64,000 nt of DNA from Massilia rhizosphaerae (GTDB lineage Bacteria > Pseudomonadota > Gammaproteobacteria > Burkholderiales > Burkholderiaceae_D): contig NZ_JADKYX010000012.1 of NCBI RefSeq assembly GCF_016093545.1, positions 142,989-206,988 of the forward strand, written 5' to 3'. The translations under genes and the position numbers were made by a program. Position 1 is the first letter of the stretch. Each line of letters begins with the position of its first letter. Shown piece after piece: positions 15,854-24,447 of the stretch. The notes under the pieces are model-generated. The model did not search any database. It had not been told where the DNA came from and saw nothing but the letters and a program-made list of their open reading frames with translations.

Positions 15854-18800
15854 ATGAACATTGCCGCCTTCCCGGCTTCCACCTACGTCCCCTTCGACGC
15901 CCTGCAGGCCGAGACGCGCCGCGAACAGACGCCGCTGCGCGCCGCGATCACCGCCGCCTACCGCCGCGCCGAGACCGGCGCCGTGGAATGGCTGCTGGCC
16001 CAAGGCGCCTGCGCCAACGCCGACGCCTATCTGCTGGCGCACCGCCTCGTGTCGGCCGTGCGCGAAAAACGCACGCGCTCGTCGGGCGTCGATGCGCTGA
16101 TGCACGAATTCTCGCTGTCGTCGGAAGAAGGCGTCGCACTGATGTGCCTGGCGGAAGCGCTGCTGCGCGTTCCCGACACGGAAACGGCCGACCGCCTGAT
16201 CGCCGACAAGATCAGCAAGGGCGACTGGAAAAAACACCTGGGCGAATCGCCGTCGCTGTTCGTGAACGCGGCCACCTGGGGCCTGCTCATCACCGGCAAG
16301 CTCGTGTCGCCCAGCAGCGAGACGGGCCTCGGCGCCGCGCTCGCCCGCATGATCGCGAAGGGCGGCGAGCCGCTGATCCGCAAGGGCGTCGACCTGGCCA
16401 TGCGCATGCTCGGCAACCAGTTCGTCACGGGCCAGACCATCCACGAAGCGCTGAAGAACAGCCGGGACAACGAAACCCGCGGCTACCGCTATTCCTACGA
16501 CATGCTGGGCGAAGCCGCGCTGACGGAGTCCGACGCCGACAATTACTATGCGTCGTACGAAGCGGCCATCCATGCGATCGGCAAGGCGTCCAATGGCCGC
16601 GGCATCAAGGACGGTCCGGGCATCTCGATCAAGCTGTCCGCCCTGCATCCTCGCTACAGCCGCGCGCAGTATGCCCGCGTGATGGGCGAGCTGCTGCCGC
16701 GCGTGCGCAACCTGATCCTGCTCGCGAAGCGGTACGACATCGGCATCAATATCGACGCCGAGGAAGCGGATCGCCTGGAAATCTCGCTGGACATGCTGGA
16801 AGCGCTCGCGTTCGATCCGGCGCTGGCCGGCTTCGACGGCATCGGCCTCGTCGTGCAGGCCTACCAGAAGCGCTGCCCGTTCGTGATCGACTTCGTCGTC
16901 GACCTCGCACGCCGCAGCGGCCGCAAATTCATGGTGCGCCTCGTCAAGGGCGCCTACTGGGATGCGGAGATCAAGCGCGCCCAGGTCGACGGCCTGCCGG
17001 ACTATCCGGTCTATACGCGCAAGGTGTACACCGACGTGTCCTACCTCACGTGCGCGCGCAAGCTGCTCGCCGCCACGGACGTCATCTACGCCCAGTTCGC
17101 CACGCACAACGCCCACTCGCTGTCCGTGATCTACACGTGGGCGAAGGCGGATAACGTGTCCAACTACGAATTCCAGTGCCTGCACGGCATGGGAGAAACG
17201 CTGTACGACCAGGTCGTCGGCAAGGACAACCTCGACAAGGCCTGCCGCATCTATGCGCCGGTCGGCTCGCACGAGACCTTGCTCGCCTACCTCGTGCGCC
17301 GCCTGCTGGAAAACGGCGCCAACTCGTCGTTCGTGAACCAGATCGTCGACGAGAACGTCCCCATCGACACCTTGCTGGCCGATCCGTTCGAGGCCGCGCG
17401 CGCGGCCAAGTGTCTGCCGCATCCGCGCATTCCGCTGCCGCTGGATCTGTTCCCGGACGGCCGCAAGAATTCCACCGGCCTCGACCTGGCGAACGACAAC
17501 GTGTTGACGGCGCTCGCCGCCGAACTCGGCACGCCGCGTCACTATCACGCCACGCCGCTCGTCGACGGTCCGGTGGAAGCGGCCGGCGCGCTGAACATCG
17601 TCAATCCGGCGCAGTCGGCGGACGTCGTCGGCCAGGTGACGGAAGCGACGACCGCCGATGTCGACACCGCCCTGCACGCGGCCGTCGCCGCCGCGCCGGG
17701 CTGGGAGGGCGCCGGCAACGGGGCCCGCGCGGACGTCATCGCCCGCGTCGGCGACCTGTTCGAGCAACACCGCGGCGAACTGATGGCCTTGGCCGTGCGC
17801 GAGGCGGGCAAATCGCTGCCGAACGCGATCGCGGAAGTGCGCGAAGCCGTCGATTTCCTGCGCTATTACGCGGCCGAGATCCGCAACGCGCAGCAAGCCA
17901 GTGCGCTGGGCGCGGTCGCGTGCATCAGCCCTTGGAACTTCCCGCTGGCCATTTTTACGGGCCAGGTCGCGGCCGCGCTGGCCGCCGGCAATGTCGTGCT
18001 GGCGAAGCCGGCCGAGCAGACGCCGCTGATCGCCCACCGCGCCGTGCAATTGTTCCACGAAGCCGGCGTGCCGAAGGGCGCGCTGCAGCTGCTGCCGGGC
18101 CGTGGCGAAACCGTCGGCGCCGCGCTCACGGGCGATGCGCGCGTAAAAGCCGTCATCTTTACGGGGTCGACAGAAGTCGCACAATTGATCAATCGCACAT
18201 TGGCCGCGCGCGCCGCCAGCGAAGGCTGCGATATTCCGCTGATCGCCGAGACGGGCGGCCAGAACGCGCTCATCGTCGATTCGTCCGCGCTGCCGGAACA
18301 AGTCGTGCAGGATGTCCTGACCTCGGCATTCGACAGCGCCGGCCAGCGCTGCTCCGCGCTGCGCGTGCTGTTCCTGCAGGAAGATATCGCGGACAAGACG
18401 ATCAAGATGCTCAAGGGCGCCATGCAAGAATTGCGCGTGGGCGTGCCGGACCGCCTTGCCACCGACATCGGCCCCGTCATCGACGAGGAAGCCCAGCAAA
18501 ACCTGCTCGGCCACATCGAGCGCATGAAGGCGAAGGCGAAACAGCATTTCTCGCTGGACCTGCCGGAAGCGTTACAGGCGCAGGGCACGTTCGTGCCGCC
18601 GACCGTGCTCGAGATCGGCTCGATGAGCGAATTGAAGCGCGAAGTCTTCGGCCCCGTGCTGCACGTCGTGCGCTGGCGTCGCACCGACCTGGCGCAAGTC
18701 GTCGACACGATCAACGCCACCGGCTACGGTCTCACGCTGGGTGTGCATTCGCGCATCGACGAGACGATCGCGTTCATCACGACGCGCGCCCACGTCGGCA

Positions 18801-19489
18801 ACATCTACGTGAACCGCAACATCGTCGGCGCCGTCGTCGGCGTGCAGCCGTTCGGCGGGGAAGGGAAATCCGGCACCGGGCCCAAGGCCGGCGGCCCGCT
18901 GTACCTGAAGCGCCTGCAAAAGGACGCGGCGCCGCTGCTGCACCACGCGCGCCGCGGCAATGAGGCGCTGGACGGGCTGCTTGCCTGGGCCCAGGCCAAC
19001 GGCCACGGCGGCATCGCCCCGCTGGCGGAGCGCTATATGGAAACGACGCTGGACGGCGAACGCATCGAGCTGCCCGGTCCGACGGGCGAGCGCAACCAGC
19101 TCGATTTCGTCCCGCGCGGCACCGTCCTGTGCGCGCCGACCGGCATGGCCAGCCTGCTGAACCAGCTGGCGGCGGCGCTCGCGACGGACAACCGCGCGCT
19201 CGTGCTGATGGCGGAGAACGTCTCGCTCCCCGCCGCCGTCGAGGAGCGCGTGCGCTGGATCGGCGCGCAGGACCTGGGCGGCAGCGACTTCGCCCTGGCC
19301 CTCGTCGAGCAAGATATGGAAGGGGATTTGCGGCAAAAGCTGGCGGCCCGTCCGGGTGCCATCGTCGGCATCGTCGACACCCGCGAAGGCGATGCGATCG
19401 CCCTGTGGCGACTGGTGGCGGAACGCGCCCTGTGCATCAACACGACCGCGGCTGGCGGTAACGCAAGCCTGATGACGCTGGGCCAGTAA
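15854..19489 (+). CDS. putA: Bifunctional proline dehydrogenase / L-glutamate gamma-semialdehyde dehydrogenase
   Basis: PutA oxidises proline to glutamate: an FAD-dependent proline dehydrogenase passes P5C/semialdehyde to an NAD-dependent aldehyde dehydrogenase in one polypeptide. The 1,211 residues lack an N-terminal ribbon-helix-helix domain. The PRODH barrel lies at about 150-480 (DGPGISIKLSALHPRYSRAQ, RLVKGAYWDAEIKRAQ). The aldehyde dehydrogenase lies at about 560-1020 (SPWNFPLAIFTGQ, FTGSTEVAQLINR, catalytic Cys in FDSAGQRCSALRVL). The last roughly 180 residues are the extra C-terminal domain of long 'type B' PutAs. The protein is peripheral on the inner membrane and feeds electrons to quinone. 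Regulation is probably by the divergent Lrp-type gene. Confidence 0.97.
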   Translation: MNIAAFPASTYVPFDALQAETRREQTPLRAAITAAYRRAETGAVEWLLAQGACANADAYLLAHRLVSAVREKRTRSSGVDALMHEFSLSSEEGVALMCLAEALLRVPDTETADRLIADKISKGDWKKHLGESPSLFVNAATWGLLITGKLVSPSSETGLGAALARMIAKGGEPLIRKGVDLAMRMLGNQFVTGQTIHEALKNSRDNETRGYRYSYDMLGEAALTESDADNYYASYEAAIHAIGKASNGRGIKDGPGISIKLSALHPRYSRAQYARVMGELLPRVRNLILLAKRYDIGINIDAEEADRLEISLDMLEALAFDPALAGFDGIGLVVQAYQKRCPFVIDFVVDLARRSGRKFMVRLVKGAYWDAEIKRAQVDGLPDYPVYTRKVYTDVSYLTCARKLLAATDVIYAQFATHNAHSLSVIYTWAKADNVSNYEFQCLHGMGETLYDQVVGKDNLDKACRIYAPVGSHETLLAYLVRRLLENGANSSFVNQIVDENVPIDTLLADPFEAARAAKCLPHPRIPLPLDLFPDGRKNSTGLDLANDNVLTALAAELGTPRHYHATPLVDGPVEAAGALNIVNPAQSADVVGQVTEATTADVDTALHAAVAAAPGWEGAGNGARADVIARVGDLFEQHRGELMALAVREAGKSLPNAIAEVREAVDFLRYYAAEIRNAQQASALGAVACISPWNFPLAIFTGQVAAALAAGNVVLAKPAEQTPLIAHRAVQLFHEAGVPKGALQLLPGRGETVGAALTGDARVKAVIFTGSTEVAQLINRTLAARAASEGCDIPLIAETGGQNALIVDSSALPEQVVQDVLTSAFDSAGQRCSALRVLFLQEDIADKTIKMLKGAMQELRVGVPDRLATDIGPVIDEEAQQNLLGHIERMKAKAKQHFSLDLPEALQAQGTFVPPTVLEIGSMSELKREVFGPVLHVVRWRRTDLAQVVDTINATGYGLTLGVHSRIDETIAFITTRAHVGNIYVNRNIVGAVVGVQPFGGEGKSGTGPKAGGPLYLKRLQKDAAPLLHHARRGNEALDGLLAWAQANGHGGIAPLAERYMETTLDGERIELPGPTGERNQLDFVPRGTVLCAPTGMASLLNQLAAALATDNRALVLMAENVSLPAAVEERVRWIGAQDLGGSDFALALVEQDMEGDLRQKLAARPGAIVGIVDTREGDAIALWRLVAERALCINTTAAGGNASLMTLGQ

Positions 19490-19509
19490 GCCAGGTCTAC
19501 ATGGACGCG

Positions 19510-19550
19510 AACGCCGCGGAGTAGGCTGGGCCTCTTCCGCGGCGTTTTGT
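19510..19550 (+). terminator. Rho-independent terminator after putA
   Basis: An 11-bp stem AACGCCGCGGA (19510-19520) / TCCGCGGCGTT (19536-19546) followed by TTTTGTTTT. It separates putA from ald. Confidence 0.85.
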
Positions 19551-19594
19551 TTTGGAAGTTCTTGGAAGTTCAGCTGCTTAACTTGGAGGAAGAC

Positions 19595-20710
19595 ATGTTA
19601 GTAGGCGTACCAAAAGAAATCAAAAACAACGAATTCCGGGTGGGCCTCACGCCCCCCAGCGTGCACGAACTGGCCGCGCGCGGCCATCGTGTGATCGTGC
19701 AGGCCGGCGCGGGTGCCGGCATCGGGTTGACGGACGAGCAGTACACGGCCGCCGGCGCGACGATCGTGGCGTCCGCGCAAGAGATCTTTGCGCAGGCCGA
19801 CATGATCGTGAAGGTCAAGGAACCGCAGCCGCAGGAGTGCGCGATGCTGCGTCCGGGACAGATCCTGTACACGTATCTGCACCTCGCACCGGATCCGGCG
19901 CAGACGGCGGCCCTCGTCAAATCGGGCGCCGTGTGCATCGCATACGAAACCATCACAGGCCCGGGCGGCGGCTTGCCGCTGCTGGCGCCGATGAGCGAGG
20001 TGGCGGGGCGGATGTCGATCCAGGCCGGCGCCAGCCACCTGGAAAAATCGAAGGGCGGCGCCGGCATCCTGCTGGGCGGCGTGCCGGGAGTCGCCGCGGG
20101 GCATATCGTCATCGTCGGCGCCGGCGTGGTGGGGACCAATGCGTTGCAGATGGCCGTCGGCATCGGCGCGCGCGTCACCGTTCTCGATAAAAACGTCGAC
20201 CGCCTGCGCCAGCTGGATCTCGTCTACGGCAACCGGATCACGACCCTGTATTCGAACGCGCACGCGATCGAGGAAGCCGTGCTGTCGGCCGACCTCGTCA
20301 TCGGCGGCGTGCTCGTGCCCGGTGCCGCGGCGCCGAAGCTCGTCACGCGCGACATGGTGGCGCGGATGAAAAAAGGGGCCGTCGTCGTCGACGTGGCGAT
20401 CGACCAGGGCGGTTGCTTCGAAACGTCGCATCCGACGACGCACGCGGATCCGACCTTCGTCGTCGACGGCGTCGTGCATTACTGCGTGGCCAATATGCCG
20501 GGCGCGGTGGCGCGCACGTCGACGTTCGCGTTGAACAACGCGACGATAGGCCACGCCGTGGCCTTGGCGAACAAGGGGTGGCGGCAGGCCCTGCGCGACG
20601 ACGTTCACCTCAAGAACGGCCTGAACGTCTGCGAGGGCAAGGTGACGTATGCCGCCGTCGCGAAGGACCTGGGCTACGACTACGTGCCGGCCGACACGCT
20701 GCTGGCCTGA
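19595..20710 (+). CDS. ald: Alanine dehydrogenase
   Basis: Ald reversibly converts L-alanine to pyruvate and ammonia with NAD. The 371-residue protein starts at ATG 19595, preceded by TTGGAGGA; the start MLVGVPKEIKNNEFRVGLTP is the family signature with the substrate-binding Arg. The Rossmann motif is VIVGAGVVGTNALQMAVGIG (around residue 172), and later DVAIDQGGCFETSHPTTHAD and the C-terminal NLPGAV-like NMPGAVARTSTFALNNAT are diagnostic. Length is typical (about 370). It follows putA, so the two catabolic genes for proline and alanine are neighbours but separated by a terminator. Confidence 0.97.
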   Translation: MLVGVPKEIKNNEFRVGLTPPSVHELAARGHRVIVQAGAGAGIGLTDEQYTAAGATIVASAQEIFAQADMIVKVKEPQPQECAMLRPGQILYTYLHLAPDPAQTAALVKSGAVCIAYETITGPGGGLPLLAPMSEVAGRMSIQAGASHLEKSKGGAGILLGGVPGVAAGHIVIVGAGVVGTNALQMAVGIGARVTVLDKNVDRLRQLDLVYGNRITTLYSNAHAIEEAVLSADLVIGGVLVPGAAAPKLVTRDMVARMKKGAVVVDVAIDQGGCFETSHPTTHADPTFVVDGVVHYCVANMPGAVARTSTFALNNATIGHAVALANKGWRQALRDDVHLKNGLNVCEGKVTYAAVAKDLGYDYVPADTLLA

Positions 20711-21477
20711 CCCGCGTCCGCGTTGCGCCAGCCCAGGCAGAACTGCCTGACGATGTGAAACGCATACCGCGCGGCCACGGATTTCACGAAACGCATGAAA
20801 TCCGTGGCCGCGTGTTCATTGGCGTTGTCGGAAATCGTCCGGATCACGCCGAATGGGATGCCCAGCTCGAAACAGGCTTGCGCCACCGCGGCGCCTTCCA
20901 TCTCCACCGCCAGTAATCCCGGCAAGGCCTCATTCAACGCGTTCAGACGGTCCATGTCGCTCACGAACTGGTCGGCGCTGGCGATGAGGCCTCGATGCAG
21001 CCGCGGCCCGCTGAGCGCGAATACGGCCCGTTCCGCGGGATCGACGGCGAGGGCGAAGTCGTCTTCCAGGAAGCGACGGGCTGCGTCCGCCAGTTGCAAC
21101 GCGACGTGGTGATCGGACGGGAAGTGCGTCAATCCCGTCAACGGCACCTCATAACGGGGAAACAAGGGACTTGCATCCATGTCGTGCTGGACGAGCGATT
21201 CGGCCACGACGATGTCGCCGACACGGATGGAAGGATCGCCGGCACCGGCCACGCCCGTGAACAGGATGTGGGTAACACCGAACTTCTCCACTAGCGTTGC
21301 GGTCGTCAGTGCCGCGGCAACCTTGCCAATTCGCGATAAAACGCACACAGCGTCGATTTCCCACAGTCGTCCGAGAAAGTACTCGCGCATGCCATGCATG
21401 AGCTTGTAGGGCCCTTCCATGGCCTCCACGAGCCCCTGCTGTTCTTCGTGCAACGCGCTGATGATCCCTAATCGCAT
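20680..21477 (-). CDS. MTA/SAH nucleosidase-like phosphorylase-superfamily protein
   Basis: A 265-residue member of the PNP/UDP superfamily closest to 5'-methylthioadenosine/S-adenosylhomocysteine nucleosidase (MtnN/Pfs). It starts MRLGIISALHEEQQGLVEAM; it has FTGVAGAGDPSIRVGDIVVA, and the acidic-residue motif LLAVEMEGAAVAQACFELG that binds the ribose, then VIRTISDNANEHAATDF with the catalytic Asp. It is about 30 residues longer than MtnN, with a C-terminal tail. It would remove adenine from MTA/SAH in methionine salvage. Its 3' end overlaps the 3' end of ald by 31 bp (convergent). Confidence 0.85.
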   Translation of the reverse strand: MRLGIISALHEEQQGLVEAMEGPYKLMHGMREYFLGRLWEIDAVCVLSRIGKVAAALTTATLVEKFGVTHILFTGVAGAGDPSIRVGDIVVAESLVQHDMDASPLFPRYEVPLTGLTHFPSDHHVALQLADAARRFLEDDFALAVDPAERAVFALSGPRLHRGLIASADQFVSDMDRLNALNEALPGLLAVEMEGAAVAQACFELGIPFGVIRTISDNANEHAATDFMRFVKSVAARYAFHIVRQFCLGWRNADAGQASSVSAGT

Positions 21478-21610
21478 GTTTCAGCCTTGTTCTGGATGGG
21501 TTGACGGGCCGGTTTTGGTCGGTTTTGCCCGGTTCTGGCGACTTGCGCACGCTGTTCCCGCTGTTTTTGTCTTAATAAAACAAAGATGTATATAAAAAAT
21601 GGTAGTGATA

Positions 21611-21794
21611 GTAAACGCGCTTCTGTCTGTGGATAAGAAGGAATTTATCTACAGCGTCAACGGTTTACGCGATCGCGGACCGGCTGGACAAGCATTGTAT
21701 CGATGCTGGACCGTTGTTGGACAAAAAGCTGGCGAGCAGAAAAAACGGCCGTTCTGCACATCCGGTCCTGTGGATATGCAGGACCTTTTCCACA
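21611..21794. repeat. DnaA-box module, copy A of three
   Basis: Four DnaA-type boxes: TGTGGATAA 21628-21636, TTATCTACA 21645-21653, TGTGGATAT 21769-21777, TTTTCCACA 21786-21794. They form two face-to-face pairs, each pair 17 bp start to start, with the pairs 141 bp apart. GTAAACG (21611) precedes, and GTTTACG (21663) follows the first pair at +35; TTGGACAAAAA is at +89. Copy A has the most diverged second box. Confidence 0.75.
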
Positions 21795-22025
21795 GTCGAA
21801 CCGGTTTGCAGTGGATGCGGAGGGTTGATTTGCCGTTCTTGCATGCATGCAGGACGCGCTGTCTCTTGTGGATGCGACAGGTGCATCGCGTTCTTTCTGT
21901 AGACAAAACGGTGTTCGCGTCATGTCGGCCTTGCCGCCAGTCGTGCGGCTGGAAGCGTTCGTTCGAAGCCGCGACGGTTTTCCTTCTTTAGTTAACTTGG
22001 ATAGAAAGAAAGGATAGTGATGATA

Positions 22026-22209
22026 GTAAACGCTGTCCGATCTGTGGATAAACCCGATTTTTTCCACAAGCTCAAGGGTTTACGTGCGCCGGAAGCGCTT
22101 GAACAAACCTTGCTTCTGGACGGGACCGAAACTGGACAAGAAATTTGCCGTCGCATTGTTCGGCAGTTCCGCACATTCGATCCTGTGGATATTCAGCAGC
22201 TTATCCACA
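22026..22209. repeat. DnaA-box module, copy B of three
   Basis: Boxes TGTGGATAA 22043-22051, TTTTCCACA 22060-22068, TGTGGATAT 22184-22192, TTATCCACA 22201-22209. Offsets 0, 17, 141, 158 are identical to copy A; GTAAACG is at 22026, GTTTACG at 22078 (+35) and CTGGACAAGAA at 22132 (+89). The linking sequence has diverged while the spacing has not. Confidence 0.8.
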
Positions 22210-22429
22210 AAAGGGCCGGAAATCGGTGTTTTGAGTTGCCGGAAGCCGGCCTGGTCGACGTCGCGCAGAGCTTGTAGCGGGGAACGCGTCCGGAGTCGGT
22301 CGATTTTTTTTTTGCTTGCAGGAAGAGATCGTCGCAGCGCACCGTGGCCGGAGCCGAACATTTTTTTTTGCGTTCGCAACGGGTCGTCAGGTTTACACCC
22401 AAAAGCATGTATACAGAATAATGGTAGTA

Positions 22430-22616
22430 GTTAACGGTGGCACTCTTCTGTGGATAAGCCGGGTTTTTTCCACAACATCAAACGTTTACGGTTCGCATAA
22501 GGCAGTGGGCTGGTCTTGTATGTGCCTTGTGGCAAAACTGGATAAAAAACGCGGCTGTGCGAAAACGCTGTCTTCCCCACATTTCGTACCTGTGGATATT
22601 CATACGCTTATCCACA
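22430..22616. repeat. DnaA-box module, copy C of three
   Basis: Boxes TGTGGATAA 22449-22457, TTTTCCACA 22466-22474, TGTGGATAT 22591-22599, TTATCCACA 22608-22616 (offsets 0, 17, 142, 159). GTTAACG is at 22430, GTTTACG at 22484 (+35) and CTGGATAAAAA at 22538 (+89). It ends 67 bp before the GMC oxidoreductase start. Confidence 0.8.
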
Positions 22617-22683
22617 GCCGGAGGACCGCTTGTGAGCTTGATGATCTGGTAAGCTTGCTCAACCGAATCACGCGTGAGGATCC

Positions 22684-24348
22684 ATGGAATCCGCCGGAGT
22701 ATTCGATGTCATCATCGTGGGGGCAGGTACCGCCGGTTGCGTGCTGGCCAACCGGCTGAGCCGCAAGCCCGACGTGCGCGTCCTGCTGATCGAGGCCGGC
22801 GGCAGGGACGATTACCTGTGGATCCACATCCCCGTCGGCTACCTGTATTGCATCGGCAACCCGCGCACCGACTGGTTGTTCAGGACGGAAGCGGATCCCG
22901 GCCTCGCGGGCCGCTCCCTGATCTACCCGCGCGGTAAGGTGCTGGGCGGCAGCTCGTCGATCAACGGCATGATCTATATGCGCGGCCAGGCGGCGGATTA
23001 CGACCGCTGGGCCGACATCGCGGGCGATCTGTCCTGGCGCTGGGATCGTGTTTTGCCCATTTTTAAGGCAAGCGAAGACCACCATGGCGGCGCCAGCGCC
23101 ATCCACGGCAGCGGCGGCGAATGGCGAGTCGAGCGCCAGCGCTTGTCGTGGGAAATCCTCGACGCCTTTCGCGAGGCGGCCGCCGAGACGGGCATCCCGA
23201 AAGTCGACGATTTCAATGGCGGAGACAACGCCGGCTGTGCCTATTTCGACGTCAACCAGCGGCGCGGCATCCGGCTCAACACGGCGAAAGCGTTTCTGAA
23301 GCCGGCTGCGACGCGGGCCAACCTGACGATCATGACGGACTGCCATGTGGAAAAGCTTGTCCTCGAGCAGACGGCGCAGGGCGTTGCCTGCCGCGGCGTG
23401 CGATTCACCCGCGGCGGCCGCGCATTCACGGCCACGGCACGGCGCGAAACCCTGCTGGCCGCCGGCGCGATCGGCTCGCCCCACATCCTGCAATTGTCCG
23501 GCATCGGGCCGGCCGGCTTGCTGCACCGGCACGGTATCGAACCCGTCGTCGATGCGCCTGGCGTCGGCGAGAATTTGCAGGATCACTTGCAACTGCGCAT
23601 GGTCTACCGCATCACGGGCGCCCATTCGCTCAACACGAGTGCCGCGTCCTGGTACGGCAAGATCAAGATCGGCATGCAATATCTGCTGTTCCAGAGCGGG
23701 CCGATGTCGATGGCGCCGTCGCAGCTGGGCGCGTTTGCCCGGTCCGATCCCGGCCAGCCGACGCCGAACCTGGAATACCACGTGCAGCCGCTGTCCCTGG
23801 ACAAGTTCGGCGATCCGCTGCACGGCTTTCCCGCGTTCACGGCCAGCGTCTGCAACTTGCGGCCGACGGCGCGCGGCCACGTCCGGCTCGCGGCCAACGA
23901 CAGCTATGCGCCGCCGAAAATCGTCCCGAACTATCTCAGCACGCCGGAAGACCGCAAGGTGGCGGCCGACGCGCTGGCGCTCACGCGCCGCATCGTGGCC
24001 GCACCGGCCATGGCGGCCTACCGCCCGGAAGAATTCAAGCCGGGTCCGCATTACCGCACGGAAGACGAGCTGGCGGAGGCGGCCAGCCTTATCGGCACGA
24101 CGATCTTCCACCCCGTCGGCACGTGCCGGATGGGAAAAATGGACGATCCGTTCGCCGTCGTCGACAGCCGGTTGCGGGTCAAGGGCGTCAGCGGACTGCG
24201 CGTGGTCGACGCGTCCATCATGCCGACGATCACGTCCGGCAACACCAACTCGCCCACCCTGATGATCGCGGAAAAGACCGCGCAGCTGATCGTCCGCGAA
24301 TGGGATGAGCTGGGCAAATTTGCACAACGGGTTTGCGCGCCGTCATGA
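22684..24348 (+). CDS. GMC-family FAD-dependent oxidoreductase (alcohol/choline dehydrogenase type)
   Basis: A 554-residue GMC oxidoreductase. The FAD-binding dinucleotide fold is at the N-terminus (DVIIVGAGTAGCVLANRLS), followed by the GMC signature 1 (PRGKVLGGSSSINGMIYMRG) and signature 2 (GAIGSPHILQLSGIGPA). The C-terminal catalytic His is in FHPVGTCRMG, with the partner residue in the later TSGNTNSPTLMI. Such enzymes oxidise choline or primary alcohols and pass electrons to the respiratory chain. The substrate is unknown; the adjacent ABC importer and alpha/beta hydrolase suggest one catabolic unit. RBS TGAGGA precedes the start. Confidence 0.9.
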   Translation: MESAGVFDVIIVGAGTAGCVLANRLSRKPDVRVLLIEAGGRDDYLWIHIPVGYLYCIGNPRTDWLFRTEADPGLAGRSLIYPRGKVLGGSSSINGMIYMRGQAADYDRWADIAGDLSWRWDRVLPIFKASEDHHGGASAIHGSGGEWRVERQRLSWEILDAFREAAAETGIPKVDDFNGGDNAGCAYFDVNQRRGIRLNTAKAFLKPAATRANLTIMTDCHVEKLVLEQTAQGVACRGVRFTRGGRAFTATARRETLLAAGAIGSPHILQLSGIGPAGLLHRHGIEPVVDAPGVGENLQDHLQLRMVYRITGAHSLNTSAASWYGKIKIGMQYLLFQSGPMSMAPSQLGAFARSDPGQPTPNLEYHVQPLSLDKFGDPLHGFPAFTASVCNLRPTARGHVRLAANDSYAPPKIVPNYLSTPEDRKVAADALALTRRIVAAPAMAAYRPEEFKPGPHYRTEDELAEAASLIGTTIFHPVGTCRMGKMDDPFAVVDSRLRVKGVSGLRVVDASIMPTITSGNTNSPTLMIAEKTAQLIVREWDELGKFAQRVCAPS

Positions 24349-24385
24349 CCTAACGCAGGGCGACACATCAGCCGTGTGCTGTATC

Positions 24386-24412
24386 TTGACGAGTTCCAAA
24401 AGTGTGTATGAT
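24386..24412 (+). promoter_or_regulatory. Candidate sigma-70 promoter of the liv-type operon
   Basis: TTGACG (24386-24391) and TATGAT (24407-24412), spacer 15 bp (shorter than the ideal 17), 36 bp before the first ABC gene. Plausible but not strong. Confidence 0.4.
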
Positions 24413-24447
24413 TTGTAAAGCTTGCATCACGACAGCGAGGAGACGCA

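Larger units (their letters stand above)
21478..22683. other. 1.2-kb non-coding region, candidate replication origin or DnaA-binding locus
   Basis: No gene is supportable here; the short frames on both strands are accidental and cross the repeats. The region contains the three DnaA-box modules, poly-T tracts (22305-22313, 22361-22369) and the AT-rich segment TAATAAAACAAAGATGTATA near 21574. Two perfect TTATCCACA boxes and three perfect TGTGGATAA boxes are present. With parAB, parS and mnmG/rsmG about 10 kb away this fits an origin-proximal locus. Whether it is oriC itself, a second origin-like region or a DnaA-titration site cannot be decided from sequence. Confidence 0.55.

Noticed and set aside
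15752..18547. A 931-codon minus-strand frame opposite putA
   Set aside because: Shadow of putA; no ribosome site or known motifs.
21599..22759. Several short frames (about 60-150 codons) on both strands in the DnaA-box region
   Set aside because: They cross the repeated boxes in different phases and are not alike between copies, so they are not genes.
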